Origin: Streptomyces aculeolatus
GTDB lineage: Bacteria; Actinomycetota; Actinomycetes; Streptomycetales; Streptomycetaceae
Length of the DNA: 64,000 nt
NCBI RefSeq assembly: GCF_020400605.1
Contig: NZ_JAINRD010000025.1
Span: forward strand, 83,869-147,868
Direction: 5' to 3'
Part shown: positions 25,946 through 33,212 of the stretch, one piece after another
Layout: every line of letters begins with the position of its first letter
Position numbering within the stretch: position 1 is the stretch's first letter
Made by a program: the position numbers and the translations under genes
Notes under the pieces: model-generated
Seen by the model: only the letters and a program-made list of their open reading frames with translations
What the model was told of the DNA's origin: nothing
Database searches by the model: none

Positions 25946-26611
25946 ATGACCATGGCGCACGCCGCCGGTACCGGGGCCGGGACGCTGGCCTCGGACGTCG
26001 TGTACGTGAACGGCTGGATCCCGGCGGTGGTCCTCTTCGCCGGGGTCTTCCTGTACGTCGCGGCCACGGACGGCGGGTGGAACATCGTCGTCGGCGGGGG
26101 CATCGTCGGGATATCGGCTCTGTTCGCGTTCTTCATGTGGCAGTCGCTGACGGACTACCCGCTGGCGTACCGGGACGGCGACCGGCCGGCCCTGGACGTG
26201 CAGGGCACGGGCATCTACCAGGTCTGGGGCCTGGAGCCCGGCGCCGACGTGAGCACGACCCTGGACGTGGACGGGGGGTCCGATGCCGAGAAGCTCGCCG
26301 GCAACCTGAGCGTCGGCTACGGCTGCGAGGCGGCGCACGTCCGCTGGCGTATCAGCGCGGGCGAGGCGGGCGAGGTGGGTGAGGCGGGCGGCGCCGGTGA
26401 TGCGCCGTTGGCAGCCGGGACGTTCGGCGAGGGCGAGCGGCGCGGCCTCGGTGACGTGGCGCTACGGGACGGGCCCCCGGCCGTCGTGCGCGTGACCGCG
26501 TCCCGCCTGGACGACGCGACCTGCGACACGACGCTGACCTGGCGGAACGCCGGCTTCGAGGGCCCGGGACACGGCGAGTTCCGCTTCCTCTTCCCGATGC
26601 CCGCCGAGTGA
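25946..26611 (+). CDS. Membrane protein of unknown function
   Basis: About 221 aa; start uncertain (ATG at 25946 or 25952, or GTG at 25913). Two adjacent hydrophobic segments (GWIPAVVLFAGVFLYVAA and NIVVGGGIVGISALFAFFMW) precede a soluble, acidic domain of about 150 residues. That domain contains two cysteines and a beta-rich pattern suggesting an exposed globular domain. I do not recognise the family. It starts close behind the phosphotransferase stop and ends before a strong terminator. Confidence 0.65.
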   Translation: MTMAHAAGTGAGTLASDVVYVNGWIPAVVLFAGVFLYVAATDGGWNIVVGGGIVGISALFAFFMWQSLTDYPLAYRDGDRPALDVQGTGIYQVWGLEPGADVSTTLDVDGGSDAEKLAGNLSVGYGCEAAHVRWRISAGEAGEVGEAGGAGDAPLAAGTFGEGERRGLGDVALRDGPPAVVRVTASRLDDATCDTTLTWRNAGFEGPGHGEFRFLFPMPAE

Positions 26612-26662
26612 CCCGGGCGCGCGGCCCCGGGACACGGCCCCGGCGCGTGCCGGAAAGCGCGA

Positions 26663-26694
26663 ACGGCGGGCCCGCCGGGGGGCGGGCCCGCCGT
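26663..26694. terminator. Perfect stem-loop terminator between convergent genes
   Basis: ACGGCGGGCCCGCC (26663-26676) and GGCGGGCCCGCCGT (26681-26694) form a perfect 14-bp stem with a GGGG loop, located between the membrane protein and the convergent chitinase. Confidence 0.88.
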
Positions 26695-26728
26695 CCCCGG
26701 GGACGGGGCGGGGGTAGGGCGGCTCAGC

Positions 26729-27664
26729 TCAGCAGCTCAGCCGGTCGCCCGGGGTGACGCCGAGGATCTGCGTGAAGCGCTGGTAGTTGTTGATGCGGCT
26801 CTGGACCTGCGCGGGGTTGCCGCCGTTGCACTCCAGGGCGCCGTTGATCGAGCGGATGGACTCACCGAAGCCGGCGCCGGTGGTCATCGCCGTGTGTCCG
26901 GACATGGTGCCGGGGCCGGACTGGGTCATCCAGTACCAGAGGCCGGTCTGCCAGGCCACGGCCGGCTCGCGCTCCACCCGGTAGGGGTTGGTGAGCAGGT
27001 CGAGGCCGAGCGCGTCGCCGGCGGCCTTGTAGTTGAAGTTCCAGCTGAGCTGGATGGGTCCGCGGCCGTAGTACGCGGCCTGGCCGGCGGGGCAGCCGTA
27101 GGGCTGGGTCGCGTCGCAGTAGTGGGGGTAGTTGGCCTGGTTCTGCTCGACGATGTGGACGAGGCCGCCGGTCTCGTGGCTGACGTTGGCGAGGAAGGCG
27201 GCGGCTTCGCGGGCCTTGGTGGTGTTGTCGCCGGTGTTGGCGAAGGCCGGGTAGGACCGCATGGCGGTGGTGAGGCCGCTGTACGTGTAGAAGGAGTTCC
27301 GGTTCGGGAACATCTGGTTGAACTGGGCCTCCGTCACGAACTCCCCGGGGCCGGGCCCGGGGTCGCTCCCGCCGCAAGTGCCCTGGTCGGCCCAGACGCC
27401 CCACTGCCCGGTGGTGCCGGGGGTCTCGCCCTGCGTCCACCACTTGGCCTGCCAGTTGTGGCCGTTGTGGGAGACGACGTTGCCCTGGGTGTAGACCGAA
27501 CCGCTGCTCCACGCGGCCGCGCAGGCGGCGGCGCTGGCGGTGGTGGCGGTGGCGAGGGGGACGAGCACGGCGAGGACGGCCGCGGCGGCGAGGGCGGCGA
27601 CGGTGCGCCTGATCCGTCTGCCGAGTCTGCGGTGCAGGTGTACGTGCACGTGTGTGGCTGACAC
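26729..27664 (-). CDS. Secreted GH19 chitinase with carbohydrate-binding module
   Basis: 311 aa from the GTG at 27664 (AGGA nine bases upstream). A long twin-Arg-containing signal (RRLGRRIRRTVAALAAAAVLAVLV) is followed by a CBM5/12-type chitin-binding module (about residues 45-95: WSSGSVYTQGNVVSHNGHNW and WWTQGETPG). A Gly/Pro linker leads to the GH19 catalytic domain with NVSHETGG (general acid Glu) and, nine residues on, a second Glu in HIVEQN. Other family markers are AAYYGRGPIQLSWNFNY and RINNYQRF. It hydrolyses chitin outside the cell. The promoter at 27706-27746 has chitin-regulon repeats. Confidence 0.95.
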   Translation of the reverse strand: MSATHVHVHLHRRLGRRIRRTVAALAAAAVLAVLVPLATATTASAAACAAAWSSGSVYTQGNVVSHNGHNWQAKWWTQGETPGTTGQWGVWADQGTCGGSDPGPGPGEFVTEAQFNQMFPNRNSFYTYSGLTTAMRSYPAFANTGDNTTKAREAAAFLANVSHETGGLVHIVEQNQANYPHYCDATQPYGCPAGQAAYYGRGPIQLSWNFNYKAAGDALGLDLLTNPYRVEREPAVAWQTGLWYWMTQSGPGTMSGHTAMTTGAGFGESIRSINGALECNGGNPAQVQSRINNYQRFTQILGVTPGDRLSC

Positions 27665-27705
27665 GTCATCACATCCTGTCAGTGGGGGTGTACGTGGCAT
27701 GGTGG

Positions 27706-27746
27706 AGCAAAGCCCATTGGTCTGGACCTGTCAAGGTCTAGACCAA
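27706..27746 (-). promoter_or_regulatory. Chitinase promoter with paired DasR-type (dre) sites
   Basis: AGGTCTAGACCAA (27734-27746) and TTGGTCTGGACCT (27717-27729) are near-perfect inverted copies separated by 4 bp; each arm matches the DasR consensus (ACTGGTCTAGACCACT) over most of its length. A TTGACA -35 (complement of 27729-27734) lies between the repeats, 17 bp from a TTTGCT -10-like hexamer (complement of 27706-27711). Repeats over the -35 are known from streptomycete chi promoters. Confidence 0.82.
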
Positions 27747-27982
27747 CAAATACCGCGAGGATCAGCACGCCGGCCCACGGCCGGTCCACGGCCCTCACCA
27801 GCAAGGGCTTTCTATCGCGCCGGTACGCGCCGATCGAACGCCCCCCACGCACCGTTGACCCCCGCTCTGAGCAGCCGTACCTTCCTTCCGTTTGGTTTCT
27901 CAGCCGGTCCGGCAGCAGGACCGGCCGCCGTTCGCGGCGGGCCGCCGAACGCGGCCCGACCGCCGAGCCGGGAGGTACGCAC

Positions 27983-29386
27983 GTGCCCGACGAAGCCACC
28001 CCGCCACCCGATCCCCGCCACGGCCCCTCGCGGGGTCCCAGCAGACGCAGCCTCGGCCGCGCCGCCGTCGCCGTCGCCGCCACCCCCGTCCTCGCCGGTA
28101 CGTGGCAGGCGCTCACCGCCACCGCCGCCTCCGCCGCGGAGACGGACGGCGCGGCGGCCGACGGCGCGCAGGGCCGGGCCTGGACCGGCACCTGGGCCGC
28201 CGCCGAGACGACGGCACCCGCCTCGGACACCACCGCCTTCGCCGACCAGACCCTGCGCCAGGTCGTCCACACGAGCGCCGGCGGGCGCGCACTCCGTATC
28301 CGCCTCACCAACCGGTACGGCACCGAACCCCTCGTCGTCGGCGAGGTCCGCGTCGCCCGCTCGGTCCCCGGCGACGGCACCGCCGTCGTACCGGGCACCG
28401 ACCGGGCGGTGCGCTTCGGCGGCCGTACGTCGGTGACGCTGGCGCCCGGCACCCGGCGGTGGAGCGACCCGGTGTCGCTGGACGTACCGACCGCGGCCGA
28501 CCTCGCGGTCAGCGTGTACCTGCCGCAGGCGACGCCGGCCGACACCGTGCACAGGTCGGCGTTCCAGCGCAACTACGTCGCCGCCGGCAACGTCGCCGCG
28601 AAGCCGGCCGTCGAGCCCGTGCGCTCCGTCACCAGCTGGTACTTCCTCGCCGGCATCGCCGTCACCGGCGCCGCGCCGGGGAGCGACGCGGGGGCGGGCA
28701 CCGGCTCCCGGCAGGCGATCGTCGCCTTCGGCGACTCCATCACCGACGGCTCCGCGACCACCGTGGGCGCCAACCGCCGCTGGCCCGACGTCCTCGCCCG
28801 CCGCCTCCGCGACGAGGCCGGCCGCCCCGGCACCGGCGTCCTCAACGCCGGCATCGGCGGCAACCGCCTCCTCCGCGACCCCAACCCGCCCCCGGGCTCC
28901 AACGCCGAGCGGTACGCCCCGTTCTTCGGCGAGGCCGGCATCCGCCGCTTCGCCCGCGACGTACTCGACCAGCCGGCCGCCCGGCACGTCGTCGTACTCC
29001 TCGGCATCAACGACCTCGGCCACCCCGGCCGCGACGCCCCCCGCGACGAGGAGGTCACCGCCGCCGACCTCATCAACGGCCACCGCAGCCTCATCCGCCA
29101 GGCCCACGCCCGCGGCCTGCGCATCCACGGCGCGACGGTCCTGCCGGTGGAGGGCGACGACCTCGGCTTCTACACCCCGGAGCGCGAGGAGGTCCGCCAG
29201 ACGGTGAACGACTGGATCCGCACCGCCGGCGAGTACGACGGCACGGTCGACTTCGACGCGGCCACCCGCGACCCGGCCCACCCGAGCCGCCTCCTGGCCG
29301 CGTACGACAGCGGCGACGGCCTGCACCCGAACGACGCGGGCATGGAAGCCATGGCAGCCTCGATCCCCCTCCGCCTGTTCACCTGA
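27983..29386 (+). CDS. Secreted SGNH/GDSL hydrolase
   Basis: 467 aa, GTG start with GGGAGG upstream. A probable Tat signal (SRRSLGRAAVAVAATPVLAG) precedes a beta-rich N-terminal domain (about residues 65-235). The C-terminal SGNH catalytic domain has block I VAFGDSITDG (Ser), block II GIGGNRLL, block III LLGINDLG (Asn) and block V DGLHPNDAG (Asp and His). The layout matches streptomycete extracellular esterases and lipases that act on acyl or acetyl esters. It is convergent to the carboxypeptidase gene, with a terminator between. Confidence 0.93.
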   Translation: MPDEATPPPDPRHGPSRGPSRRSLGRAAVAVAATPVLAGTWQALTATAASAAETDGAAADGAQGRAWTGTWAAAETTAPASDTTAFADQTLRQVVHTSAGGRALRIRLTNRYGTEPLVVGEVRVARSVPGDGTAVVPGTDRAVRFGGRTSVTLAPGTRRWSDPVSLDVPTAADLAVSVYLPQATPADTVHRSAFQRNYVAAGNVAAKPAVEPVRSVTSWYFLAGIAVTGAAPGSDAGAGTGSRQAIVAFGDSITDGSATTVGANRRWPDVLARRLRDEAGRPGTGVLNAGIGGNRLLRDPNPPPGSNAERYAPFFGEAGIRRFARDVLDQPAARHVVVLLGINDLGHPGRDAPRDEEVTAADLINGHRSLIRQAHARGLRIHGATVLPVEGDDLGFYTPEREEVRQTVNDWIRTAGEYDGTVDFDAATRDPAHPSRLLAAYDSGDGLHPNDAGMEAMAASIPLRLFT

Positions 29387-29422
29387 GCGGCACGGGACAG
29401 GCAGCATCGGCATGAGCAGCAC

Positions 29423-29455
29423 AGGGGCCGGTCCGCGGTTCGCGGGCCGGCCCCT
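29423..29455. terminator. Stem-loop terminator between convergent genes
   Basis: AGGGGCCGGTCCGCG (29423-29437) pairs with CGCGGGCCGGCCCCT (29441-29455) over 15 bp with one G-U-type mismatch and a 3-nt loop, between the SGNH hydrolase and the D,D-carboxypeptidase. Confidence 0.82.
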
Positions 29456-29508
29456 CATGCCGTACGGGCGTACAGGCTCACGGACCTACGTCCGCGCGTG
29501 CCTGTGGA

Positions 29509-30480
29509 TCAGTCGCGTTGGGCGTTCTCCGGGAGCTGGCGGAGCTGCATCGTGCTGGCCGTGCGGCTGCCGTAGGCGTAGTCCAGGAGCTTGGCCGCGT
29601 CGCGGTAGCGGTCGCTGGCGTTGAGGACCACGCCGATGTAGACCTTGCCGTCGCGCTTGGCGGTGAAGACCAGACAGGGCCCCGAGGGGGTGGTGGTGCC
29701 GGTCTTCATGCCGTTGGCGCCGCTGTAGGAGCCGAGGAGCTGGTTGGTGTTGTGCCAGGTGTAGGTGCGGCTGTTGCCGTTGCTCGCGGTGCCGTAGCGC
29801 ACGGCCTTGGTCTTGGAGATGATCTCGCGGAACTTGTCGGAGTAGCGGTACGCGCTCCGCGCCAGCTTCGCCATGTCGCGCGGCGTCGAGTAGTTGTTCC
29901 CGGTGGCCGAGATGCCGTCGAAGGAGTCGAACTTGGTGTTCGTCATCCCGAGGAAGGCGGCCTTGTCGTTCATCTTCTTGATGAAGTTCTTCACCCGCGC
30001 CGAGCGCGTGCTGCCGGAGCCGTACGTGTCGGCCAGTGCGTACGCGGCGTCGCAGCCGGAGGGGAGCATCATCGCGTACAGCAGTGTGCCGACGCTGACC
30101 TTGTCGCCGGTCTTCAGGTCGGCGGTGCTGGCGCCCTTGTTGACGACGTAGTCGCGGTACGCCTGCTGGATGGTGACCTTTTTGTCGAGGTTCAGGTTCG
30201 GCTGGCTGAGCACCACGCGCGCGGTCATGATCTTCGTGGTGCTGGCCATCTGCCGCTTGGTGTCGGCCCCCTTGGCGAAGACCTTCTCACCCGACCGCCC
30301 GTGGATCAGGAACGCGCCCTTGGCGGAGACCGTCGGCGCGGCGGCGGTCTCCGCCGCGCTCGCCGGGGAGGCCATCGGGGCCACGGCCAGCAGGGCGCCC
30401 GCGGCGACGACGCCGGCGGTCACCTTGCGGAACCGGGTGCCCGTACGGCGCGGGCGGACGCTGTGTTCTGTTGTTGTCAA
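29509..30480 (-). CDS. D-alanyl-D-alanine carboxypeptidase (low-mass penicillin-binding protein)
   Basis: 323 aa from a TTG at 30480, chosen because GGAG lies 8 bases upstream; the frame extends further but only into Arg-rich noise. A signal/anchor segment (RKVTAGVVAAGALLAVAPMASPASA) leads into an S11 peptidase domain with the active-site motifs STTK, SGC and KTG (GMKTGTTTPSG). It trims the terminal D-Ala of peptidoglycan stem peptides outside the membrane. It lacks the long C-terminal amphipathic helix of E. coli PBP5. It stands alone, divergent from doxX. Confidence 0.93.
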   Translation of the reverse strand: MTTTEHSVRPRRTGTRFRKVTAGVVAAGALLAVAPMASPASAAETAAAPTVSAKGAFLIHGRSGEKVFAKGADTKRQMASTTKIMTARVVLSQPNLNLDKKVTIQQAYRDYVVNKGASTADLKTGDKVSVGTLLYAMMLPSGCDAAYALADTYGSGSTRSARVKNFIKKMNDKAAFLGMTNTKFDSFDGISATGNNYSTPRDMAKLARSAYRYSDKFREIISKTKAVRYGTASNGNSRTYTWHNTNQLLGSYSGANGMKTGTTTPSGPCLVFTAKRDGKVYIGVVLNASDRYRDAAKLLDYAYGSRTASTMQLRQLPENAQRD

Positions 30481-30508
30481 GGCAGTTGCTCCGATGCTCC
30501 GAATGTCG

Positions 30509-30561
30509 GTGCGCGGCGCGCGTGCGCGCGGCGCTCGCACGCTGCGCGCGGCGCCGGCGCG
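30509..30561. repeat. Alternating G/C tract upstream of the carboxypeptidase gene
   Basis: About 50 bp are almost purely alternating GC (GTGCGCGGCGCGCGTGCGCG and onward), with several overlapping inverted repeats and a small hairpin GCGGCG-GCTT-CGCCGC near 30580. Such tracts favour Z-DNA or cruciform structure. It lies 30-80 bp upstream of the TTG start, in the leader or promoter. The rest of 30481-30764 holds no gene. Confidence 0.55.
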
Positions 30562-30724
30562 AGCCTCACGGCAGGCGCGGCGGCTTCGCCGCTCCCTGTC
30601 CCGACTCACGAGGGTGCCCGATGGATGTACGGCGGCGGGGTGATTTTTTCGGACGGGTGGGGCGCACGGTCCGGACGCGCACACCGGTGGCGCCCTTGTG
30701 CTTGACGCGGGCGCCCCCGGGGAA

Positions 30725-30742
30725 TAGTTGTGTCCTCAACTA
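30725..30742. promoter_or_regulatory. Operator-like palindrome upstream of doxX
   Basis: TAGTTG-N6-CAACTA, two perfect 6-bp arms, ends 23 bp before the DoxX start, where a repressor would block the promoter. DoxX genes are often under MarR or HxlR control, but no such gene is adjacent. Confidence 0.45.
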
Positions 30743-30764
30743 CTCTTCGCGGCTGGAGGCTTCG

Positions 30765-31184
30765 ATGGACGTTCTGGTACTGATCGGCCGGATTCTCTTC
30801 GTCCCCCTCTTCCTCAGCTCCGCGGCCGGCCATCTGACGCAGACCAAGCAGATGGGACAGTACGCCGCGGCCAAGGGCGTACCGGCGGCCGGGCCGGCGA
30901 CGGCGGGCAGCGGCGTGCTGCTGCTGGCGGGCGGAATCAGCGTGCTGCTGGGGGTGTGGGCGGACCTGGGGGCGCTGCTGCTGGTGGTGTTCCTGGTGCC
31001 GACCGCGCTGCTGATGCACGCGTTCTGGAAGGAGGAGGACGCGCAGGCCAAGCAGACGGAGATGATCCACTTCAACAAGAACATCGCCCTGGCGGGGGCG
31101 GCGCTGATGCTGTTCGCGTTCTTCTCGTACGTGGGCGACGACCTCGGGCTCACCGTCACCGGGCCACTGTTCGACATCAGTTGA
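30765..31184 (+). CDS. DoxX-family membrane protein
   Basis: 139 aa, ATG with GGAGG upstream. Four hydrophobic segments are visible (VLVLIGRILFVPLFLSSAAGHL; AGPATAGSGVLLLAGGISVLLG; LGALLLVVFLVPTALLMHAFW; NKNIALAGAALMLFAFFSYV), with the DoxX pattern of Arg in helix 1 and HAFW in helix 3. The family is linked to thiol and quinone redox balance in other bacteria (for example with SodA/SseA in mycobacteria), but its exact reaction is unknown. It appears monocistronic. Confidence 0.9.
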   Translation: MDVLVLIGRILFVPLFLSSAAGHLTQTKQMGQYAAAKGVPAAGPATAGSGVLLLAGGISVLLGVWADLGALLLVVFLVPTALLMHAFWKEEDAQAKQTEMIHFNKNIALAGAALMLFAFFSYVGDDLGLTVTGPLFDIS

Positions 31185-31233
31185 CGGGCGGGGGTGCGGC
31201 GAGTGGGCGTACGAGCCGTGCATGTGCGGAGGG

Positions 31234-31279
31234 TTGACATGTCCGCGGAGAGCGCGCTTCCTTACTGACAAGTCAGTAA
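31234..31279 (+). promoter_or_regulatory. Promoter with perfect TetR-type operator before the lipase gene
   Basis: TTACTGAC-AA-GTCAGTAA (31262-31279) is a perfect 18-bp palindrome of the common TetR half-site type. A consensus TTGACA -35 lies at 31234-31239, and a weak -10 (TTCCTT, about 31258) touches the palindrome, so binding would block transcription. No tetR gene is next to it. Confidence 0.75.
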
Positions 31280-31317
31280 CTTCCGTTGGCAGAGTCGCAC
31301 TCCGAGGAGTCGCCCGC

Positions 31318-32544
31318 ATGCATGGCCGTACCCTCCGGCGTGCCTTCGGCACGCTCGCCGGCACCACCGCAGCGGCAGTCGCCGCCACCGTCGCCCTCCC
31401 GCTCACCGCCGCCACGGCGGCGGAGCGGCCGCCGTTCTACGAGCCGCCCGCCACGCTCCCCGCGGGCAACGGCGACGTCATCCGCTCCGAGCCGTCCGTC
31501 TACTACCTCGACCCGCTCAAGACCCTCAAGGTCGACGCGAACGTCCAGCGCGTCATGTACCGCTCCACCGACGGCCAGGGTGCGCCCGTCGCCGTCACCG
31601 GCACCGTCATCACCCCCAAGTCCGCCTGGTCCGGCCCCGGCGAGCGCCCCGTCATCGGCTACGCCGCCGGCACCCAGGGCCTCGGCGACCAGTGCGCGCC
31701 GTCGCGCCAGCTCGCCAACGGGACCGAGTACGAGGGCCTGTTCGTCAAGGGCCTCCTCGCCCGCGGCTACGGCATCGCCATGACCGACTACGAGGGCCTC
31801 GGCACCCCCGGTCTGCACACGTACATGAACCGCGCCGTCCAGGGCCAGGCCGTCCTCGACTCGGTACGCGCCGCGCAGCGCCTGCCCGCCGCGGGCCTCC
31901 CCGACGACGGCCCCGTCGCCGTCTACGGCTACTCCCAGGGCGGCGGCGCAGCCGCCTCCGCCGCCGAACTCGCCCGCTCCTACGCCCCCGACCTCGACGT
32001 CAAGGGCGTCGCCTCGGGCGCCGTCCCCGCGGACCTCGCGGCCGTCGGACGCAACCTCGACGGCTCGCTGTACGCCGCGTTCCTCGGCTTCGCCGTCGCC
32101 GGCCTCGCCGAGGGCTCGGACGTCGACCTCGACCCGTACCTCAACGACCGCGGCCGGCAGGTCATGGCCGAGGCGGCGGAGACGTGCACGGCCGAGGCCG
32201 TGCTGCGCTACCCGTTCCTGCAGTCGAAGACCCTGACCGCCGACGGCCGGCCGATCACCGACTACATGGACGCGTCGCCGTGGCGCGAGGTCGTCGAGGA
32301 GCAGCGGATCGGCGCGCGGAAGCCGGACGTCCCGGTGTTCGTCTCGCACAGCATGCTGGACGACGTGATCCCGTACGCGGTCGGGAAGCGGCTCGTCGCC
32401 GACTGGTGCGCGAAGGGCGCGACGGTGGACGTCTCGACGAACGTCGCGCCGACGCACGTGGGCGGCGCGGTGGCGTCGTATCCGGCGGCGTACCTGTGGC
32501 TGGAAGGCCGGCTGGCCGGAAAGCCGGCGCCGTCCGACTGCTGA
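31318..32544 (+). CDS. Secreted lipase of the alpha/beta-hydrolase LIP family
   Basis: 408 aa, ATG with GAGGAG upstream. A signal peptide (RRAFGTLAGTTAAAVAATVALPLTAATAA) is followed by an alpha/beta hydrolase with nucleophile elbow AVYGYSQGGGAA (Ser), probable Asp in SHSMLDDVIPY and His in NVAPTHVGG. The overall pattern (VIGYAAGTQGLGDQCAPSRQ, then GYGIAMTDYEGLGTPGLHTY) matches secretory lipases of the Candida LIP/actinobacterial type, acting on triglycerides or esters. A TetR-type operator in the promoter suggests repression relieved by a lipid-like signal. Confidence 0.92.
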   Translation: MHGRTLRRAFGTLAGTTAAAVAATVALPLTAATAAERPPFYEPPATLPAGNGDVIRSEPSVYYLDPLKTLKVDANVQRVMYRSTDGQGAPVAVTGTVITPKSAWSGPGERPVIGYAAGTQGLGDQCAPSRQLANGTEYEGLFVKGLLARGYGIAMTDYEGLGTPGLHTYMNRAVQGQAVLDSVRAAQRLPAAGLPDDGPVAVYGYSQGGGAAASAAELARSYAPDLDVKGVASGAVPADLAAVGRNLDGSLYAAFLGFAVAGLAEGSDVDLDPYLNDRGRQVMAEAAETCTAEAVLRYPFLQSKTLTADGRPITDYMDASPWREVVEEQRIGARKPDVPVFVSHSMLDDVIPYAVGKRLVADWCAKGATVDVSTNVAPTHVGGAVASYPAAYLWLEGRLAGKPAPSDC

Positions 32545-32714
32545 GCGGCGGCCCGTTGGGGCGATGGGCTCGCCTCTGTGTCCAGGGGCTCCTTCCCCGG
32601 GGTGGTTTCTGCGGGCGGAACTCCTGCGTCCGTCGCCTTCGCCGCCGGAGGAGGGAAGAACCGCGCGGGGTGCGCGAGTTGCCGCCCGCAGGTCGGTGCA
32701 GGAAGGACGAGCCC

Positions 32715-32969
32715 ATGGCCACGTACGACACCGAGATCCACACCGGAGGCGGCGGCTGGCAGCAGGACCAGCCGCTGTCGATCAACATCGCGAACCGGAA
32801 CGAAGTCGTCCCGCCGGACGCACCGCCCGGGACGGGGACGACCGTGACGTGGAGCAGCGAGGCGGGCAACGGCTCCGTCACGTTCTTCGACGGCGGCAAC
32901 AACTTCGAGGGCACCGCGCAGTTCCCGGGCGAGGGGCCGGTCGGCTACCGGGGTCAGCTGCAGGGCTGA
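32715..32969 (+). CDS. Small OAA-lectin-like protein (single sugar-binding repeat)
   Basis: 84 aa, ATG preceded by GGAAGGA. The C-terminal half reads DGGNNFEGTAQFPGEGPVGYRGQL (residues about 59-82, quoted here by its key parts: EGTAQF and GEGPVGYRG). This closely resembles the repeat end of Oscillatoria agardhii agglutinin (NGTMTY, GEGPIGFRA). The N-terminal TGGGGWQQ resembles the WGG sugar-loop region, in altered order. OAA lectins carry two or four repeats forming one barrel, so a one-repeat protein would need to dimerise. No signal peptide is present. The assignment is from recalled family pattern only. Confidence 0.6.
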   Translation: MATYDTEIHTGGGGWQQDQPLSINIANRNEVVPPDAPPGTGTTVTWSSEAGNGSVTFFDGGNNFEGTAQFPGEGPVGYRGQLQG

Positions 32970-33063
32970 GCCGACCCACCGCCGTGGGGCGCCGTGGGGC
33001 ACCGGCTCAAGGCGCCCCGCGGCGCGCCCTTCGGCGTAAGGGAGGCGCTGGGGGCGAGCGCGG

Positions 33064-33146
33064 GGCCTGCGCGGGCTCGGGCCGGCGGCAGGCACGGGGC
33101 CGGCGCGGGCTCAGGGCCGGCGCGGGGGGGGCACGGCCGGCGCGGG
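33064..33146. repeat. Degenerate GC-rich tandem repeat in an intergenic gap
   Basis: Copies of GGCCGGCGCGGG start at 33098, 33115 and 33135, with degenerate versions at 33064 and 33080, giving a 16-20 bp step. It lies in the 243-bp gap between the lectin-like gene and the convergent MFS gene, with no gene present. It may act as a messy bidirectional terminator. Confidence 0.5.
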
Positions 33147-33212
33147 GGTCCTTCCGCAGGCGCCACCGCAGGGATACCCGGGGACGGCCCGGGCAACCGG
33201 GTGCACAGACCG

